Shown: positions 1 through 10,875, counted from the stretch's first letter. The stretch: DNA of 64,000 nt from Prochlorococcus sp. AG-412-P08 (GCA_003214695.1 QCLI01000005.1:22546-86545); one strand, 5' to 3'. The notes: a model not told the origin generated them from the letters alone. Made by a program: numbers and translations.

Positions 1-276
1 CTAAACTTAATGCCGAAAAAACGTAGTCAATATATCAAAGAACACTTAACCTGGGTATCAAAACTAAAAGAGGCTGGTGAGAATATTGCTTCTGGTTATC
101 TAGTCAATGAATTTAGTGAGGCTGGAGGTGGAGGGTTTCTGGTGGTAGAAGCGAATAATTTTGAAGAAGCAAAGTTGCTTATTATCAACGATCCAATGAT
201 TACAAATCAATTAGTAACTTGGGAAATTCACCAATGGATTCCTGTTTTTGGTCAACTATTAAATCAACGAGGGTAA
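1..276 (+). CDS. YciI-like (YCII-related) protein, 5' end outside window
   Basis: The reading frame is open from base 1, so an upstream start is likely; the first ATG inside the window is at base 10. The visible part has the YCII-related pattern: a helix with WVSKLKEAG, a GYLVNE strand, a glycine run (AGGGG), then [19 protein letters not shown] and WEIHQW. YciI proteins are usually about 95-110 residues, so roughly 20 N-terminal residues are probably missing. Function in this family is poorly known (small dimeric alpha-beta barrel, possible enzyme). Its 3' end overlaps the convergent lipA end by 13 bp. Confidence 0.7.
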   Translation, partial: LNLMPKKRSQYIKEHLTWVSKLKEAGENIASGYLVNEFSEAGGGGFLVVEANNFEEAKLLIINDPMITNQLVTWEIHQWIPVFGQLLNQRG

Positions 277-1139
277 TCCTTTATAAGTCTACGAACCTCC
301 CCTGCATGATAGCTACTACGTGTCAAAGGAGAGCTCACTACTTGCAAAAAGCCAAAGCGCATCTCTCCTTCTTGTCGGTATTCATCAAACTGAGAAGGTG
401 TTACAAATCTATCAACGGGTAAATGCTTGGGCCCAGGAGAGAGGTACTGGCCTATGGTTACGATGTCTACATTATGATCATACAAGTCGGAAAGGACTTG
501 TATCACCTCTTCGTCGGTTTCACCAAGACCAACCATTAATCCAGACTTTGAATATATATTTGAAGCTTCTTCTCTAACACGAAGTAATAATTCTAAGGAG
601 CGTTGATATATCCCCTGAGGTCTAGCTCTCCTATAAAGTCTCGGAACGGTTTCTATATTGTGATTTAAAACATCAGGGCAAGCTTGAACAACTTGGCTCA
701 AGGCATCCCAATTGCCGCAAAAGTCAGGTATCAACAATTCAATAGTTGTTCCAGGGGAACTTGCCCTTACAGCATTAATACAACTTACAAATTGACTTGC
801 TCCACCATCTTCTAAATCGTCACGATTTACAGACGTAATCACAACATGGTTTAACCCAAGCCTTCTCACAGCTTCACCAAGACGTTCTGGCTCAGAAGGG
901 TCAAGGCTTCTGAAACTTTTATCAAAGTCAATATCACAATATGGACATGCTCTAGTGCAGCCAGGTCCCATTATTAAAAAAGTTGCTGTTCCTCCTGCAA
1001 AACATTCTCCGATATTTGGACAGCTAGCCTCTTGGCAAACTGTATTTAAATTTAAATCTGACAATAAATCAGCAACTCGTCCAATACGTTCGTGCTGTGG
1101 GGCCTTAACCCTTAACCAATTTGGTTTTTGAGTGCTCAT
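264..1139 (-). CDS. lipA: Lipoyl synthase
   Basis: Radical SAM enzyme that inserts two sulfur atoms into protein-bound octanoyl groups, making lipoyl cofactor for pyruvate dehydrogenase and glycine cleavage H protein. 291 residues, a normal length. The auxiliary cluster cysteines are C35, C40 and C46 ([12 protein letters not shown]) and the radical SAM cluster is C61-xxx-C65-xx-C68 (CTRACPYC). The conserved RSSYHAGE near the C-terminus supplies the serine ligand of the auxiliary cluster. ATG start at 1139. Convergent with, and overlapping, the YciI-like gene. Family assignment is secure; there is no lipB next to it. Confidence 0.96.
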   Translation of the reverse strand: MSTQKPNWLRVKAPQHERIGRVADLLSDLNLNTVCQEASCPNIGECFAGGTATFLIMGPGCTRACPYCDIDFDKSFRSLDPSEPERLGEAVRRLGLNHVVITSVNRDDLEDGGASQFVSCINAVRASSPGTTIELLIPDFCGNWDALSQVVQACPDVLNHNIETVPRLYRRARPQGIYQRSLELLLRVREEASNIYSKSGLMVGLGETDEEVIQVLSDLYDHNVDIVTIGQYLSPGPKHLPVDRFVTPSQFDEYRQEGEMRFGFLQVVSSPLTRSSYHAGEVRRLIKDYPR

Positions 1140-1273
1140 TGTCCTAATAAAACAAATTTCTCAAAAATTGATAGCTCATTAAACCATTCAGGAAAGTTTG
1201 AAAGTATAGATCAACAAGTAAAAGATTGGGGTCGTCCTTTTCAGGAACACAGTCCTGAAACTTTCCAATCAAG

Positions 1274-3091
1274 CTAATAACCACGAGGGGTTACTACATA
1301 TCCATCCTGGTAAAAACTTGTACTATTGCCTACAAGTATCAACGTAAGCATGTCAACTTGATCGATAGGAAAGTCCCCGAGACAATGAACTTGAACTTTT
1401 TCTTCTTTTCTACCAAGTTGACGGGCAAAGACAACAGGAGTAGATGAATTTCTAGTTTCAAGGATTACGTCAAAAGCTTTTCTTAGTTGCCAATTTCGGT
1501 TATTGGATCTCGGGTTATAAAATGCAATCACAAAATCTGACATAGACGCAGCTTTAATTCGCTTTTCAATTTTTGACCAAGAGGTTAAACAATCGCTCAA
1601 ACTAATTGCACAAAAATCATGCATCAATGGAGCACCGATTCTTGCTGCTGCCATTTGAAGAGAACTAATACCTGGATGAACTTTAAAATCTGGTCTATCT
1701 GACTTTGGTTTTCTCAACCAAAGTTCCAAAAGCAATCCCGCCATTCCATAAATTCCACTTTCTCCTGAAGAAATGAGTGATACTCGAACACCTTCTATGG
1801 CTAATTTCAAGGCATCACTGCATCTTTGACGCTCCTCAGTAAGAGAACTATCAAGACGAACCTGATCAAATCTCCTGAATGGCTCCAATAAATCCAAATA
1901 TCTCTTATACCCAACCCATACTGAACTTCTCGCAAGTGCAAAACGAGCATCATGAGTTAAGAAACTTGGTTCACCTGGTCCACTCCCAACCAAATGAATC
2001 TCACCCCTAGCTGGTGCAAAAGGTTCACTAGACTCAGCTATTGCTACGGTGACTGCTCCTCTTTCATTATTTTGCGCCTTATAAATATGTTTCTCATATT
2101 TAAGTTTGCCTTTGTCTCCTGAAGCTAAAATCGCCGCAGCCTCAGCAACTGATGAAGTTCCTACTTCAGCTTTGACTCTTGCAGAAGGATTGGGTACAGA
2201 AATTGCTAAGAGTTCTTTAGCATTGTAAAAGCGGCTAGATAAAGATTCATCGCTTAGAAAATCTCTGATAGCAACCTCATTCTCCTTGATATCAATAGTT
2301 GCTAAGCCTGCAACAGCTTCTTTAGCTAAACCGGCATGTTTTAAAGATTCTTTTATAGCTCTTTTTAAAAGATTGGAGCTTGTATTTCTTTCACAGCCGA
2401 TTCCCAACCACAAGGTCGCTGGATGCCAACAACACTTACCTACTACATTTGAGCAAATATGAAATAAAGGAGAGCTATTAGAAAGCGTCTCATTTTCTGG
2501 GAACTCACAAGTTTTAGCTGCACCTTTAGAACGATTCCATAATTCCGAACCAGTAGTTTGGTTTACCATTATTCGACTTCCCTTACTTAATCGAATCATT
2601 AGATCATTCCAGTGAGCTGTCTCACCAGTGCGCCTCCAACCCCATGCTTCTCCAAAACTATCAATTGAAAGTATCTTTTCAGTTCTAGAGAATCCTGTAA
2701 AAATAGCTTTTCCGCCTATATCTTGAGCTAATTGGACAGCAAATTCTTCAGCACCTCCTTTGTGTCCGCCTAAAACTGGAACGATATTTTCGGCTCTCCC
2801 ATCAATTACTAAAACTGACGGATCCTTATCTTTTCCATTTAATAATGGAGCAATTATTCGAATTACTGCTCCAATTGCACCAACAACCAAGAAAGTTGTT
2901 CCAGAGCTCCAAAACCTATGGAAGACCTCATAGGGGTTTTCGACCAAAACTTCTTCCACAGACAAGTCAAGCTCAGAAGCTGCACCTGGAGTTAAAACAA
3001 TCAAATCTGCATGACCGCGTGACTTCAGCCTCTTCAATAGGTGGTATGAAGAAGGGGAAAATCCAAGAGCAATTCTGTCGGGAGGTTTCAA
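1274..3091 (-). CDS. cobJ: Fused CbiG-like / precorrin-3B C17-methyltransferase (CobJ/CbiH)
   Basis: A 605-residue fusion acting in corrin ring synthesis. Residues about 1-345 resemble CbiG (N-terminal GFSPSS; middle VPVLGGHKGGAEEFA; C-terminal GIGCERNTSS and VAGLATIDIKENE). Residues about 362-605 form a tetrapyrrole methylase with the SAM-binding motif HLVGSGPGEPSFLT, matching CobJ/CbiH, which contracts the ring by methylating C17. The fusion puts two consecutive ring-contraction activities in one protein; CbiG opens the lactone in the anaerobic route. ATG start gives MKPPDRIALGF. It matches the B12-type pathway also implied by the adenosyltransferase at 45 kb. Function from family knowledge. 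Confidence 0.9.
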   Translation of the reverse strand: MKPPDRIALGFSPSSYHLLKRLKSRGHADLIVLTPGAASELDLSVEEVLVENPYEVFHRFWSSGTTFLVVGAIGAVIRIIAPLLNGKDKDPSVLVIDGRAENIVPVLGGHKGGAEEFAVQLAQDIGGKAIFTGFSRTEKILSIDSFGEAWGWRRTGETAHWNDLMIRLSKGSRIMVNQTTGSELWNRSKGAAKTCEFPENETLSNSSPLFHICSNVVGKCCWHPATLWLGIGCERNTSSNLLKRAIKESLKHAGLAKEAVAGLATIDIKENEVAIRDFLSDESLSSRFYNAKELLAISVPNPSARVKAEVGTSSVAEAAAILASGDKGKLKYEKHIYKAQNNERGAVTVAIAESSEPFAPARGEIHLVGSGPGEPSFLTHDARFALARSSVWVGYKRYLDLLEPFRRFDQVRLDSSLTEERQRCSDALKLAIEGVRVSLISSGESGIYGMAGLLLELWLRKPKSDRPDFKVHPGISSLQMAAARIGAPLMHDFCAISLSDCLTSWSKIEKRIKAASMSDFVIAFYNPRSNNRNWQLRKAFDVILETRNSSTPVVFARQLGRKEEKVQVHCLGDFPIDQVDMLTLILVGNSTSFYQDGYVVTPRGY

Positions 3092-3466
3092 TGCGGGAAA
3101 AATCTGCCTGGTTTGTAAAGAATTTGAGTAGCTCTTGTTGATAAAAAAATTGTTTTTTATTCAAAACTTGATTCTAGTAATTCCATTTCTCCTGACAATC
3201 TTCTATGGGAAAACCCAGTAATAGGCTATGTTTGAATTAATTTCGAAGAATCCTCTGAAAGATTTTTATTCCAAAAAAAAGAAAAAACCTGGGTAGAACA
3301 TTTGTTACTTGAATAGGTAGTAACTGGCTCACGGATCTATGATTTCTAAATTAGATCCTTTAAATAGGGATCCTTTAATCAATATTGAATCTAGAGGCAA
3401 CTCTATTTTCTTTATTAAAAACACGGTGGCCTGCCACCTAGACCTATTCCTCGGGGAAGAATCTCG
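3092..3466 (+). promoter_or_regulatory. Upstream region of psaAB with direct repeat and leader hairpin
   Basis: A 375-bp gap between the divergent cobJ and psaA. Two exact copies of GATCCTTTAA lie at 3354-3363 and 3369-3378, 15 bp apart. An inverted repeat GGTGGC-CT-GCCACC lies at 3425-3438, close upstream of the psaA ATG at 3467, followed by CGGGGAAGA at about 3452-3460 as a weak ribosome-binding stretch. The hairpin would fall in the psaA leader. No HLR1 element was recognised. The regulatory role is inference; no transcription start is visible. Confidence 0.4.
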
Positions 3467-5746
3467 ATGACCATAAGCCCACCAAAACGTGGGGATAAAG
3501 CAAAAGGGGAAGCACCCACCCCTTATGACCAGCCTGTCGATAGGGATCATCAACCTATTGATTATGAAAAACTCAACAAACCTGGGTTCTGGTCTTCCAA
3601 GCTTTCAAAAGGTCCCAAAACCACAACATGGATTTGGAATCTCCACGCTGATGCTCATGATTTTGACACTCATCTAGGTGACCTAGAAGAGACTAGTAGA
3701 AAGATTTTTTCTGCTCACTTTGGACACTTAGCAGTCGTCTTTATTTGGATGAGTGCTGCTTTCTTTCATGGAGCACGATTCTCTAATTACACCGGCTGGT
3801 TAGCCGACCCTGCAAACGTAAAGCCTGGGGCTCAGGTTGTTTGGCCAGTAGTAGGCCAGGAAATTCTTAATGCTGATTTAGGCGGCAACTATCAAGGGCT
3901 GCAAATCACATCTGGGGTTTTTCAGATGTGGAGAGCATGGGGAATTACCAGCGAGGTTCAGCTAATGGCTTTAGCCATTGGTGGTGTGATCATGGCCGCT
4001 TTAATGCTTCATGGCGGCATTTACCACTACCACAAAGCTGCTCCCAAGCTTGAGTGGTTTCAGAAAATTGAACCTATGCTTCAACACCATCAGATTGCTC
4101 TGATTGGTTTGGGCTCTATTGCATGGGCTGGTCACCTAATTCATATAGGTGCTCCTGTTGCAGCAATGCTTGATGCCATTGATGCAGGCAACCCTCTTAT
4201 GGTTGATGGAGTAACTATTGCCTCAGCGGCAGATGTTACGAATCTTGCTCCTAGGCTTTGTGACCCTTCTGTAGCCAGCCAGATTTTCCCAAGTCTTGCA
4301 GGTAGAACAGTAGAAAATTTCTTCACCTTAAACTGGTGGGCTTTTAGCGATATTCTGACCAACAAAGGTGGGCTCAACCCTGTTACAGGAAGCCTTTGGA
4401 TGACTGACATTTCCCACCATCACCTTGCATTTGGTGTTTTTGCCATCTTTGGTGGTCATATGTGGAGAAATAATGTTCATGGTGTTGGTCACAGCATGAA
4501 GGAGATAATGGATGTACATAAGGGAGACCCGATCCTCTTTCCTGCTCCAAAAGGGCATGAAGGGATATTTGAATTCCTAAGTAATAGTTGGCACGGTCAA
4601 TTAGCTATTAACCTTGCGATGGTTGGTTCAGCAAGCATTGTGATCGCTCATCACATGTATGCTCTACCTCCCTATCCATATTTATCCTCTGATTACCCAA
4701 CTGTCCTTGGTCTATTCACCCACCATATGTGGATAGGCGGGCTAATGATATGTGGAGCAGCTGCTCATGCTGGTATTGCGATGATTCGTGATTACGATCC
4801 AGCAGTTCATGTTGATAACGTTCTTGATCGAATTCTTAAAGCCCGTGATGCAATTATTAGCCACTTAAATTGGGTTTGTATGTGGCTTGGTTTCCATAGT
4901 TTTGGCCTTTACATTCATAACGATGTAATGCGTGGACTGGGAAGACCTCAAGATATGTTTAGTGATACAGCAATTCAGCTGCAACCATTCTTAGCTCAAT
5001 GGGTTCAGAACCTTTGGAAAGGTTCAATAGGAACTTCTCAGCTAGCTGGTACAACCCAAGCATTACCTGGTGGAGTCAGTGAAGCTTTCTCTATGCCTCT
5101 AGGGACAGCAGATCTCATGATTCATCATGTTCATGCTTTCACTATTCATGTAACGCTACTTATCCTTCTTAAGGGTGTTCTTTACGCAAGAAGTTCACGT
5201 CTAATTCCTGATAAAGCTCAACTTGGCTTTAGGTTCCCTTGTGATGGACCTGGTCGTGGTGGTACTTGCCAAGTTTCTTCTTGGGACCATGTTTTCTTGG
5301 GTCTCTTCTGGATGTATAACTCCCTGTCTGTTGTCATTTTCTACTTCTCTTGGAAAATGCAAAGTGATGTATGGGGACTAACAGGTGGAAACTTTGCTCA
5401 AAGCTCTATCACCATCAATGGCTGGCTTCGTGACTTCCTATGGGCTCAATCATCCCAGGTTCTAACTGGTTATGGACAAGGGACTGCTGCTTATAGTTTG
5501 TTGTTCCTTGGAGCTCATTTCATTTGGGCCTTCAGCTTAATGTTCCTATTCACTGGACGTGGCTACTGGCAGGAACTATTTGAATCCATAATATGGGCAC
5601 ACAATAAGCTAAAAATCTCTCCTACTATTCAACCTAGGGCACTTTCAATCACCCAAGGCCGTGCAGTAGGTGTAACTCACTTCCTCCTAGGCGGCATTGT
5701 GACCACCTGGGCATTCTTCCACGCCCGCCTTATTGGGCTCGGCTAA
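3467..5746 (+). CDS. psaA: Photosystem I P700 apoprotein A1
   Basis: One half of the photosystem I heterodimer that binds P700, most antenna chlorophyll and the F_X cluster in the thylakoid. 759 residues with 11 expected membrane helices, many histidines, and the F_X loop [12 protein letters not shown] with cluster cysteines C592 and C601. The N-terminus (MTISPPKRG, then [22 protein letters not shown]) is PsaA-specific. Slightly shorter than many cyanobacterial homologues. It is followed after 21 bp by psaB, so the two are almost certainly cotranscribed. Confidence 0.99.
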   Translation: MTISPPKRGDKAKGEAPTPYDQPVDRDHQPIDYEKLNKPGFWSSKLSKGPKTTTWIWNLHADAHDFDTHLGDLEETSRKIFSAHFGHLAVVFIWMSAAFFHGARFSNYTGWLADPANVKPGAQVVWPVVGQEILNADLGGNYQGLQITSGVFQMWRAWGITSEVQLMALAIGGVIMAALMLHGGIYHYHKAAPKLEWFQKIEPMLQHHQIALIGLGSIAWAGHLIHIGAPVAAMLDAIDAGNPLMVDGVTIASAADVTNLAPRLCDPSVASQIFPSLAGRTVENFFTLNWWAFSDILTNKGGLNPVTGSLWMTDISHHHLAFGVFAIFGGHMWRNNVHGVGHSMKEIMDVHKGDPILFPAPKGHEGIFEFLSNSWHGQLAINLAMVGSASIVIAHHMYALPPYPYLSSDYPTVLGLFTHHMWIGGLMICGAAAHAGIAMIRDYDPAVHVDNVLDRILKARDAIISHLNWVCMWLGFHSFGLYIHNDVMRGLGRPQDMFSDTAIQLQPFLAQWVQNLWKGSIGTSQLAGTTQALPGGVSEAFSMPLGTADLMIHHVHAFTIHVTLLILLKGVLYARSSRLIPDKAQLGFRFPCDGPGRGGTCQVSSWDHVFLGLFWMYNSLSVVIFYFSWKMQSDVWGLTGGNFAQSSITINGWLRDFLWAQSSQVLTGYGQGTAAYSLLFLGAHFIWAFSLMFLFTGRGYWQELFESIIWAHNKLKISPTIQPRALSITQGRAVGVTHFLLGGIVTTWAFFHARLIGLG

Positions 5747-5767
5747 CCTTTCCTGACCTTATCCACA

Positions 5768-8011
5768 ATGGCAACGAAATTTCCTTCGTTTAACCAGGGT
5801 CTGGCACAGGACCCTACAACCCGCCGTATTTGGTACGGCATAGCCACGGCTCACGATTTCGAGAGTCATGATGGCATGACCGAAGAAGCTCTTTATCAAA
5901 AGATCTTCGCAACACACTTTGGTCATCTTGCAATCATTGGTCTTTGGGTTGCTGGGAACCTGTTCCATATCGCCTGGCAAGGCAACTTCGAACAATTTGT
6001 AATTGACCCACTTCATGTTCGTCCAATTGCTCATGCAATCTGGGATCCTCACTTTGGCCAAGGCTTAACTGATGCCTTAACCCAAGCAGGAGCAAGTGGG
6101 CCTGTAAACATTGCATATTCTGGTCTTTACCACTGGTGGTACACGATTGGAATGCGTACCAATCAACAGCTATTCCAGGGTGCGATATTCATTAACATCC
6201 TTGTTTGCTGGCTTCTATTTGCCGGTTGGTTGCATCTTCAACCAAAATTCAGACCATCTTTAGCTTGGTTCAAAAACGCAGAAGCTCAACTAAACCATCA
6301 CTTAGCTGTTTTATTTGGCTTTAGCAGTATTGCTTGGAACGCTCACCTTGTTCATGTAGCAATTCCTGAGTCTCGAGGTCAACATGTTGGTTGGGACAAC
6401 TGGCTTACAGTTGCACCTCACCCTGCAGGATTGGCTCCATTCTTTTCATTGAATTGGGGCGCATACGCTCAAAACCCTGATTCTGTTGATCATGTTTTTG
6501 GTACAGCTCAGGGAGCAGGGACTGCAATGTATACCTTTATGGGCGGCCTGCACCCTGGTACTGAGTCCCTTTGGCTAACAGATATCGCCCATCATCACTT
6601 GGCTATTGGTGTGATGTTTGTTATTGCTGGCCATATGTATAGAAATACATTTGGCATAGGACATACTCTTAAAGAAATCACTGAGTTCCATAACACAGAT
6701 CATCCAAATGATCCCCATACCACTGCCAAAGATGGTCGTCATTTCGGTGTAAATCACAATGGAATCTATGAGACAGTTAATAACTCACTGCACTTCCAAC
6801 TTGGGCTAGCACTTGCTTGTTTAGGTGTTGCTTGTAGTTTGGTAGCTCATCATATGGGTGCATTGCCTTCCTATGCCTACATAGCAAGGGATTACACAAC
6901 TCAAGCAGCCCTTTATACACACCACCAATACATAGCAGTATTGCTAATGACTGGGGCCTTCTCACATGGAGCTATATTCTTCATTCGTGACTACGACCCA
7001 GAACTTAATAAAGGTAATGTTCTAGCAAATGTTTTAGAGACAAAAGAAGCTCTAATTAGCCATTTGAGCTGGGTAACTATGCTTCTAGGATTCCATACAC
7101 TAGGAATCTACGTTCACAATGATGTAGTAGTTGCATTTGGAACTCCTGAAAAGCAGATACTTGTAGAGCCAGTTTTTGCTCAAGCTCTTCAGGCATTTAG
7201 TGGAAAAATGATGTATGGCATAGATGCCCTACTGGCTAACGCAAATAGTTCAGCAAGCTTGGCAGCCAACAGCATGCCTGGTAACCACTATTGGATGGAA
7301 ATGATCAATGCGCCAAACGCAACGACTAACTTCGTCCCAATTGGTCCAGCAGATTTCTTAGTACACCATGGAATCGCTCTAGGTCTACACACAACAGCTT
7401 TGATACTTATCAAAGGTGCTTTAGACGCAAGAGGTACCAAGCTGATACCTGATAAGAAAGATTTTGGATATTCTTTCCCCTGTGATGGACCTGGACGTGG
7501 AGGCACATGTGACTCTTCTCCTTGGGATGCTACTTACATGGCACTATTCTGGGCAGTTAATACAATTGCTTGGGTTCAGTTCTACTGGCATTGGAAACAC
7601 CTGGCCATCTGGCAAGGCAACCTTGCTCAGTTCAATGAATCAGGAACATACCTAATGGGTTGGTTCAGAGATTATCTATGGCTAAATAGCGCACAGCTAA
7701 TCAATGGATACAATCCATTTGGAGTAAATGCATTGTCTGCTTGGGCTTGGATGTTCCTCTTTGGGCACTTAATTTGGGCAACAGGCTTCATGTTCCTTAT
7801 TTCATGGAGAGGCTACTGGCAAGAACTTATTGAAACGCTTGTATGGGCGCATCAAAGAACGCCAATTGCTAATCTGATTGGATGGAGAGACAAGCCAGTT
7901 GCGCTTTCAATTGTTCAGGCACGACTAGTAGGTGTAACTCACTTTGTTGTTGGGACAGCAGTCACATATGCAGCCTTTGTAATAGGTTCGACTGCTGGAA
8001 AATTCGGATAA
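5768..8011 (+). CDS. psaB: Photosystem I P700 apoprotein A2
   Basis: Partner of PsaA in the photosystem I core; together they hold P700, the A0/A1 acceptors and the shared F_X iron-sulfur cluster. 747 residues. Starts [34 protein letters not shown], typical PsaB. The F_X loop [12 protein letters not shown] gives C572 and C581. Histidine-rich membrane helices occur throughout. Lies 21 bp after psaA and is closed by a strong hairpin terminator about 40 bp after the stop. Confidence 0.99.
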   Translation: MATKFPSFNQGLAQDPTTRRIWYGIATAHDFESHDGMTEEALYQKIFATHFGHLAIIGLWVAGNLFHIAWQGNFEQFVIDPLHVRPIAHAIWDPHFGQGLTDALTQAGASGPVNIAYSGLYHWWYTIGMRTNQQLFQGAIFINILVCWLLFAGWLHLQPKFRPSLAWFKNAEAQLNHHLAVLFGFSSIAWNAHLVHVAIPESRGQHVGWDNWLTVAPHPAGLAPFFSLNWGAYAQNPDSVDHVFGTAQGAGTAMYTFMGGLHPGTESLWLTDIAHHHLAIGVMFVIAGHMYRNTFGIGHTLKEITEFHNTDHPNDPHTTAKDGRHFGVNHNGIYETVNNSLHFQLGLALACLGVACSLVAHHMGALPSYAYIARDYTTQAALYTHHQYIAVLLMTGAFSHGAIFFIRDYDPELNKGNVLANVLETKEALISHLSWVTMLLGFHTLGIYVHNDVVVAFGTPEKQILVEPVFAQALQAFSGKMMYGIDALLANANSSASLAANSMPGNHYWMEMINAPNATTNFVPIGPADFLVHHGIALGLHTTALILIKGALDARGTKLIPDKKDFGYSFPCDGPGRGGTCDSSPWDATYMALFWAVNTIAWVQFYWHWKHLAIWQGNLAQFNESGTYLMGWFRDYLWLNSAQLINGYNPFGVNALSAWAWMFLFGHLIWATGFMFLISWRGYWQELIETLVWAHQRTPIANLIGWRDKPVALSIVQARLVGVTHFVVGTAVTYAAFVIGSTAGKFG

Positions 8012-8053
8012 AGGCTGCTTAACTCTGCTAAAGAGTTGAAAAGGAAAGGAAAA

Positions 8054-8086
8054 CCCCGTCAGTTATTAAACTGACGGGGTTTTTTA
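8054..8086 (+). terminator. Rho-independent terminator of psaAB
   Basis: Perfect 9-bp stem CCCCGTCAG (8054-8062) and CTGACGGGG (8071-8079), an 8-nt loop, then a run of seven T. An A-rich stretch on the left arm means it may also act on the opposite strand for the serine hydrolase gene, whose stop codon is at 8084. Confidence 0.9.
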
Positions 8087-8983
8087 TTTAAGACTCCATT
8101 GACTTAATTCTGATGAAAACGAGGGTAAAAGAAGAGTATCCCTAGCGAGATTTTTCCCTTGAGTAAAAACTATTAGAAGCATTCTGTGCCCTTTAGGAGT
8201 TTCAAAGTACGCTGCATCATGTCTGACTTCACTCATTAATCCTGCTTTGCTCCACAAATTACTGCCAGTTGGCAATCCTTCTCCGAGAAAACCATCAACT
8301 TGATTATCAGGATTCTCCTTTCGCTTTAGTAAATCTAATGATCGATTAAGAATCTTTTTTAAATTCTGAGTTGCTTTTGGCATTAAAAAAGAACTATTGA
8401 TTAACTCATGCATCAACTTTGCCGTGGCAATTGTAGTTAATGAATTTCGATTCTGACCTCTATCACCATAAAAGTCGCTATCTCGACCAAAAGGACCATC
8501 GCCCCAAGTCTTTTGACAGCAATTAATTGATCGAAATTCCTGCCAATTGAAACTAGAAAGCCAAGCATTAACAAAATTTCTCTTTTTTTTCCAAACTTCC
8601 CATCTTTGACCTTTTAAAGATGGACCGCTGGTTGTCGCTGTTAAAAGATCAACAATATAACTAGTTGCATCATTGCTCGAATTAGTAATCATTTCCGACA
8701 TTGCTCTTCGAAGCTCGCTTGATTCAATTAACAAATCTCGATACAACCAATTTTCAATTGCACATGCATAGAATAATTTAACTACACTAGCTGGATATAT
8801 TGGCTTCTCTTCCAACCAACCTGCACCTCTTGCTGAACCCAATGAATCGCCATCATCAGCTGTATAACAAACCCATGTAATTGAAACCTTCTTATGAAGG
8901 TTTGGTCGGCATTCATTCTCAAACCGGTCAATTAATTGTCGCAAGAAAGATCCCATCGAAGGATCGTAAATGTAAAAACTCAT
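8084..8983 (-). CDS. Class A beta-lactamase-like serine hydrolase
   Basis: 299 residues. Penicillin-recognising serine hydrolase motifs in order: S66-V-V-K69 (PASVVKL), an SxN-like motif S102-S-N104 (TNSSND), and a KTG-like KAG in LWSKAGLMSE at about residue 245. This fits the beta-lactamase/transpeptidase-like fold. No clear signal peptide is seen at the chosen start, which would leave it cytoplasmic unless export is atypical. It could be a D-Ala-peptidase-like enzyme or an esterase; true beta-lactam resistance is not implied. Divergent from the NlpC/P60 gene with only 18 bp between start codons, so the two probably share a control region. Confidence 0.8.
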   Translation of the reverse strand: MSFYIYDPSMGSFLRQLIDRFENECRPNLHKKVSITWVCYTADDGDSLGSARGAGWLEEKPIYPASVVKLFYACAIENWLYRDLLIESSELRRAMSEMITNSSNDATSYIVDLLTATTSGPSLKGQRWEVWKKKRNFVNAWLSSFNWQEFRSINCCQKTWGDGPFGRDSDFYGDRGQNRNSLTTIATAKLMHELINSSFLMPKATQNLKKILNRSLDLLKRKENPDNQVDGFLGEGLPTGSNLWSKAGLMSEVRHDAAYFETPKGHRMLLIVFTQGKNLARDTLLLPSFSSELSQWSLK

Positions 8984-9001
8984 TGCATACTTCTGTAATC
9001 A

Positions 9002-9757
9002 ATGTCTGTAGTCAAAATAGCTTGGGATGAAAAAGCTCTTACATCTGGAAGCTTATGGTTACTAAACAACAATATTAATGGATACGACAATGTGCAGAAT
9101 GATCTACTTGCTACAGAAGCTATTTCGGGAAGAAAGTTTGAAATACTCACTCAACCTAAACCTGGATATTCTCCCTTGCCTAATGGAAAAATTAAAGTTC
9201 GTCTTCTTGAGGATGGATATATTTGCTATTTCAAATTGCAAGATCTTATAGGTCATATTGAAAGAACTCAAAATTGGAACCCAATATTATTCACCAAAAC
9301 TCAGATCATAGAAAAACTACCTCAAGTTCTTAGTTGGGTAAGAAAAGCTTCAAAAGTACCTAACTATTATCTATGGGGAGGAACAGAAGGTCCAAATTTT
9401 GATTGTTCTGGTCTAATTCAAGCTGCATTTTCTTCAGAAAAAATTTGGTTACCTCGAGATGCTTATCAGCAAGAGCAGTTTTGTACCAGAATTGAGTTTA
9501 ATTCCAAAACATTAACGGAAATTTGCTTAGGCGACTTACTATTTTTTGGCGAAAAGGAAAGATGTACTCATGTTGGTCTTTACAACGGCGCAGGAGCCTA
9601 TTGGCATAGTTCAGGCTCGGAGGATGGTAGGAATGGTATTGGAATTGATTACCTAAATTCTAAGAGTAATGAAATTTCATCTAATTATTTCTCTAAGCTA
9701 AGAGGTGCTGGTAGAGTTGAACATTGTTATAATGGTCAGTCTTTTTACAAGCAATGA
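9002..9757 (+). CDS. NlpC/P60 family cysteine peptidase with N-terminal SH3-like region
   Basis: 251 residues. The C-terminal NlpC/P60 domain (about 105-245) has catalytic Cys135 in PNFDCSGL, His190 in CTHVGLY and a third polar residue His202 in YWHSSG. Family members cut the D-Glu to diamino-acid bond of peptidoglycan stems. Residues about 10-90 look like SH3-type wall-binding repeats (GSLWLLNNN; KIKVRLLEDGYICY). No signal peptide is obvious. Divergent from the serine hydrolase gene, suggesting both act on peptide stems or in muropeptide recycling. The substrate is inferred. Confidence 0.85.
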   Translation: MSVVKIAWDEKALTSGSLWLLNNNINGYDNVQNDLLATEAISGRKFEILTQPKPGYSPLPNGKIKVRLLEDGYICYFKLQDLIGHIERTQNWNPILFTKTQIIEKLPQVLSWVRKASKVPNYYLWGGTEGPNFDCSGLIQAAFSSEKIWLPRDAYQQEQFCTRIEFNSKTLTEICLGDLLFFGEKERCTHVGLYNGAGAYWHSSGSEDGRNGIGIDYLNSKSNEISSNYFSKLRGAGRVEHCYNGQSFYKQ

Positions 9758-10165
9758 TAAGGCTATCTATCATTTAAAAATACAATAAATATAGCTTTTA
9801 GTCTTCTTTCTACAAAAAGATAGTAATTGGCGAAGTTAAAACTAGAGCAAAGAGAGCTGAATTTAATGTAATCAAATCTAGATTTTAAAATGGATTTAGC
9901 AAGCTATTTATTGTGTTCTTCTTAAATATATTTTTACCAAAAGATTATCAATCTTTAGACTTAGATGGGTTATTGTAATCTTAAATAATTTGAAAATCAG
10001 CTTTTGTCTGTTAACAATCAAAACTTTGGGCCAGACTATTTGGGAAAAACTTCTAATAAATAATTGCTCTACCATTTGTTATTACCGTTGACAAAACTAT
10101 TTTGTTTGGGCTTCAAAGATAATTGAGAGCCTCTCCATTACCGAAAAGACTAGACCAAGGTGTAT
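9758..10165. other. Intergenic stretch without recognisable gene
   Basis: About 408 very A+T-rich bases between two convergent genes. I see no reading frame, tRNA or strong hairpin with a T-run. Nothing could be assigned. Confidence 0.5.
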
Positions 10166-10633
10166 TTAGAGTATTCGCGAAGCATTCAGAGGATAACGAA
10201 TTGCTTTTGCTTTCTTCTTTGTCAGGACCTTAGGACATCCTCTAAATCGAGATATTGCTTGAGCTGACTTAATAACCACGCGACTATCAACATCCCTTAG
10301 CCCTAATCTAAGGATTGGTAAAACAGACAAGTCACCCCATTTTTCTGCAGCATTAATAGCAATTAATCTGTCTTCCGGCCCAGATGCAATCAAATTTTTC
10401 AATTTTTTCCGTAAAAGAAATTTCTCTTTCTCAGTTTTAGGAAATAAGAAATGAACTGATTCAATTCCACTAGTCACCTTCTCCTTACCTCCTGGAACAA
10501 TCACCAAGGAAGAAGGTTGGACTGTCAGATTCTCTGAAATTTTAGTATTGAGAAGGGTTTTCGGTTTTCTACCAAGCCCCAAAAGAGTTAATGCTAGGAA
10601 AAATGCTGCTCCTGCTGCGACAAGCTGATTCAT
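10166..10633 (-). CDS. HEAT-repeat-like membrane-anchored hypothetical protein
   Basis: 155 residues. An N-terminal hydrophobic segment (LVAAGAAFFLALTLLGLG, residues 3-20) looks like a signal anchor. The C-terminal half (about 95-145) has alternating helices ENRLIA-type, with LPILRLGLRDVDSRVVIKSA and a second helix pair, resembling one or two HEAT/PBS-type repeats. Function is not recognised. Divergent from psaI, with a 125-bp shared promoter region. Confidence 0.6.
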   Translation of the reverse strand: MNQLVAAGAAFFLALTLLGLGRKPKTLLNTKISENLTVQPSSLVIVPGGKEKVTSGIESVHFLFPKTEKEKFLLRKKLKNLIASGPEDRLIAINAAEKWGDLSVLPILRLGLRDVDSRVVIKSAQAISRFRGCPKVLTKKKAKAIRYPLNASRIL

Positions 10634-10758
10634 AAAAGGAGAGTAATGGATGTGTCATTGGTCGGTATTGGATTGAACTTTTATGTCACCAATGAGCTCT
10701 TTTCGTACTATTACACCTTAACTCTATAAAATATTTATGGATCCTTTTGGTACATCCA

Positions 10759-10875
10759 ATGTCTAGTGATTTTGCCGCGACCTGGCTTCCGGCTGTCTTT
10801 GTCCCTTTGATTGGACTTGTAACACCAGCAGTTTTCATAGTTCTTGTTGGTCGCTACATCACAGCAACCGACTGA
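10759..10875 (+). CDS. psaI: Photosystem I subunit VIII
   Basis: A 38-residue single-helix membrane protein, beginning MSSDFAATWLPAVFVP and ending GRYITATD. PsaI sits next to PsaL at the trimerisation side of photosystem I and stabilises it. Length and the PAVFIVLVGRYI core match the family. It is 47 bp upstream of psaL, the usual psaI-psaL pairing. Confidence 0.95.
   Translation: MSSDFAATWLPAVFVPLIGLVTPAVFIVLVGRYITATD

Noticed and set aside
4141..4558. Minus-strand frames inside psaA and psaB.
   Set aside because: They are antisense shadows of strongly coding sequence with no signals of their own.
8084..8983. Antibiotic-resistance beta-lactamase.
   Set aside because: Only SxxK/SxN/KxG motifs are shared; no clear signal peptide, and a core-genome location suggests a housekeeping serine hydrolase.
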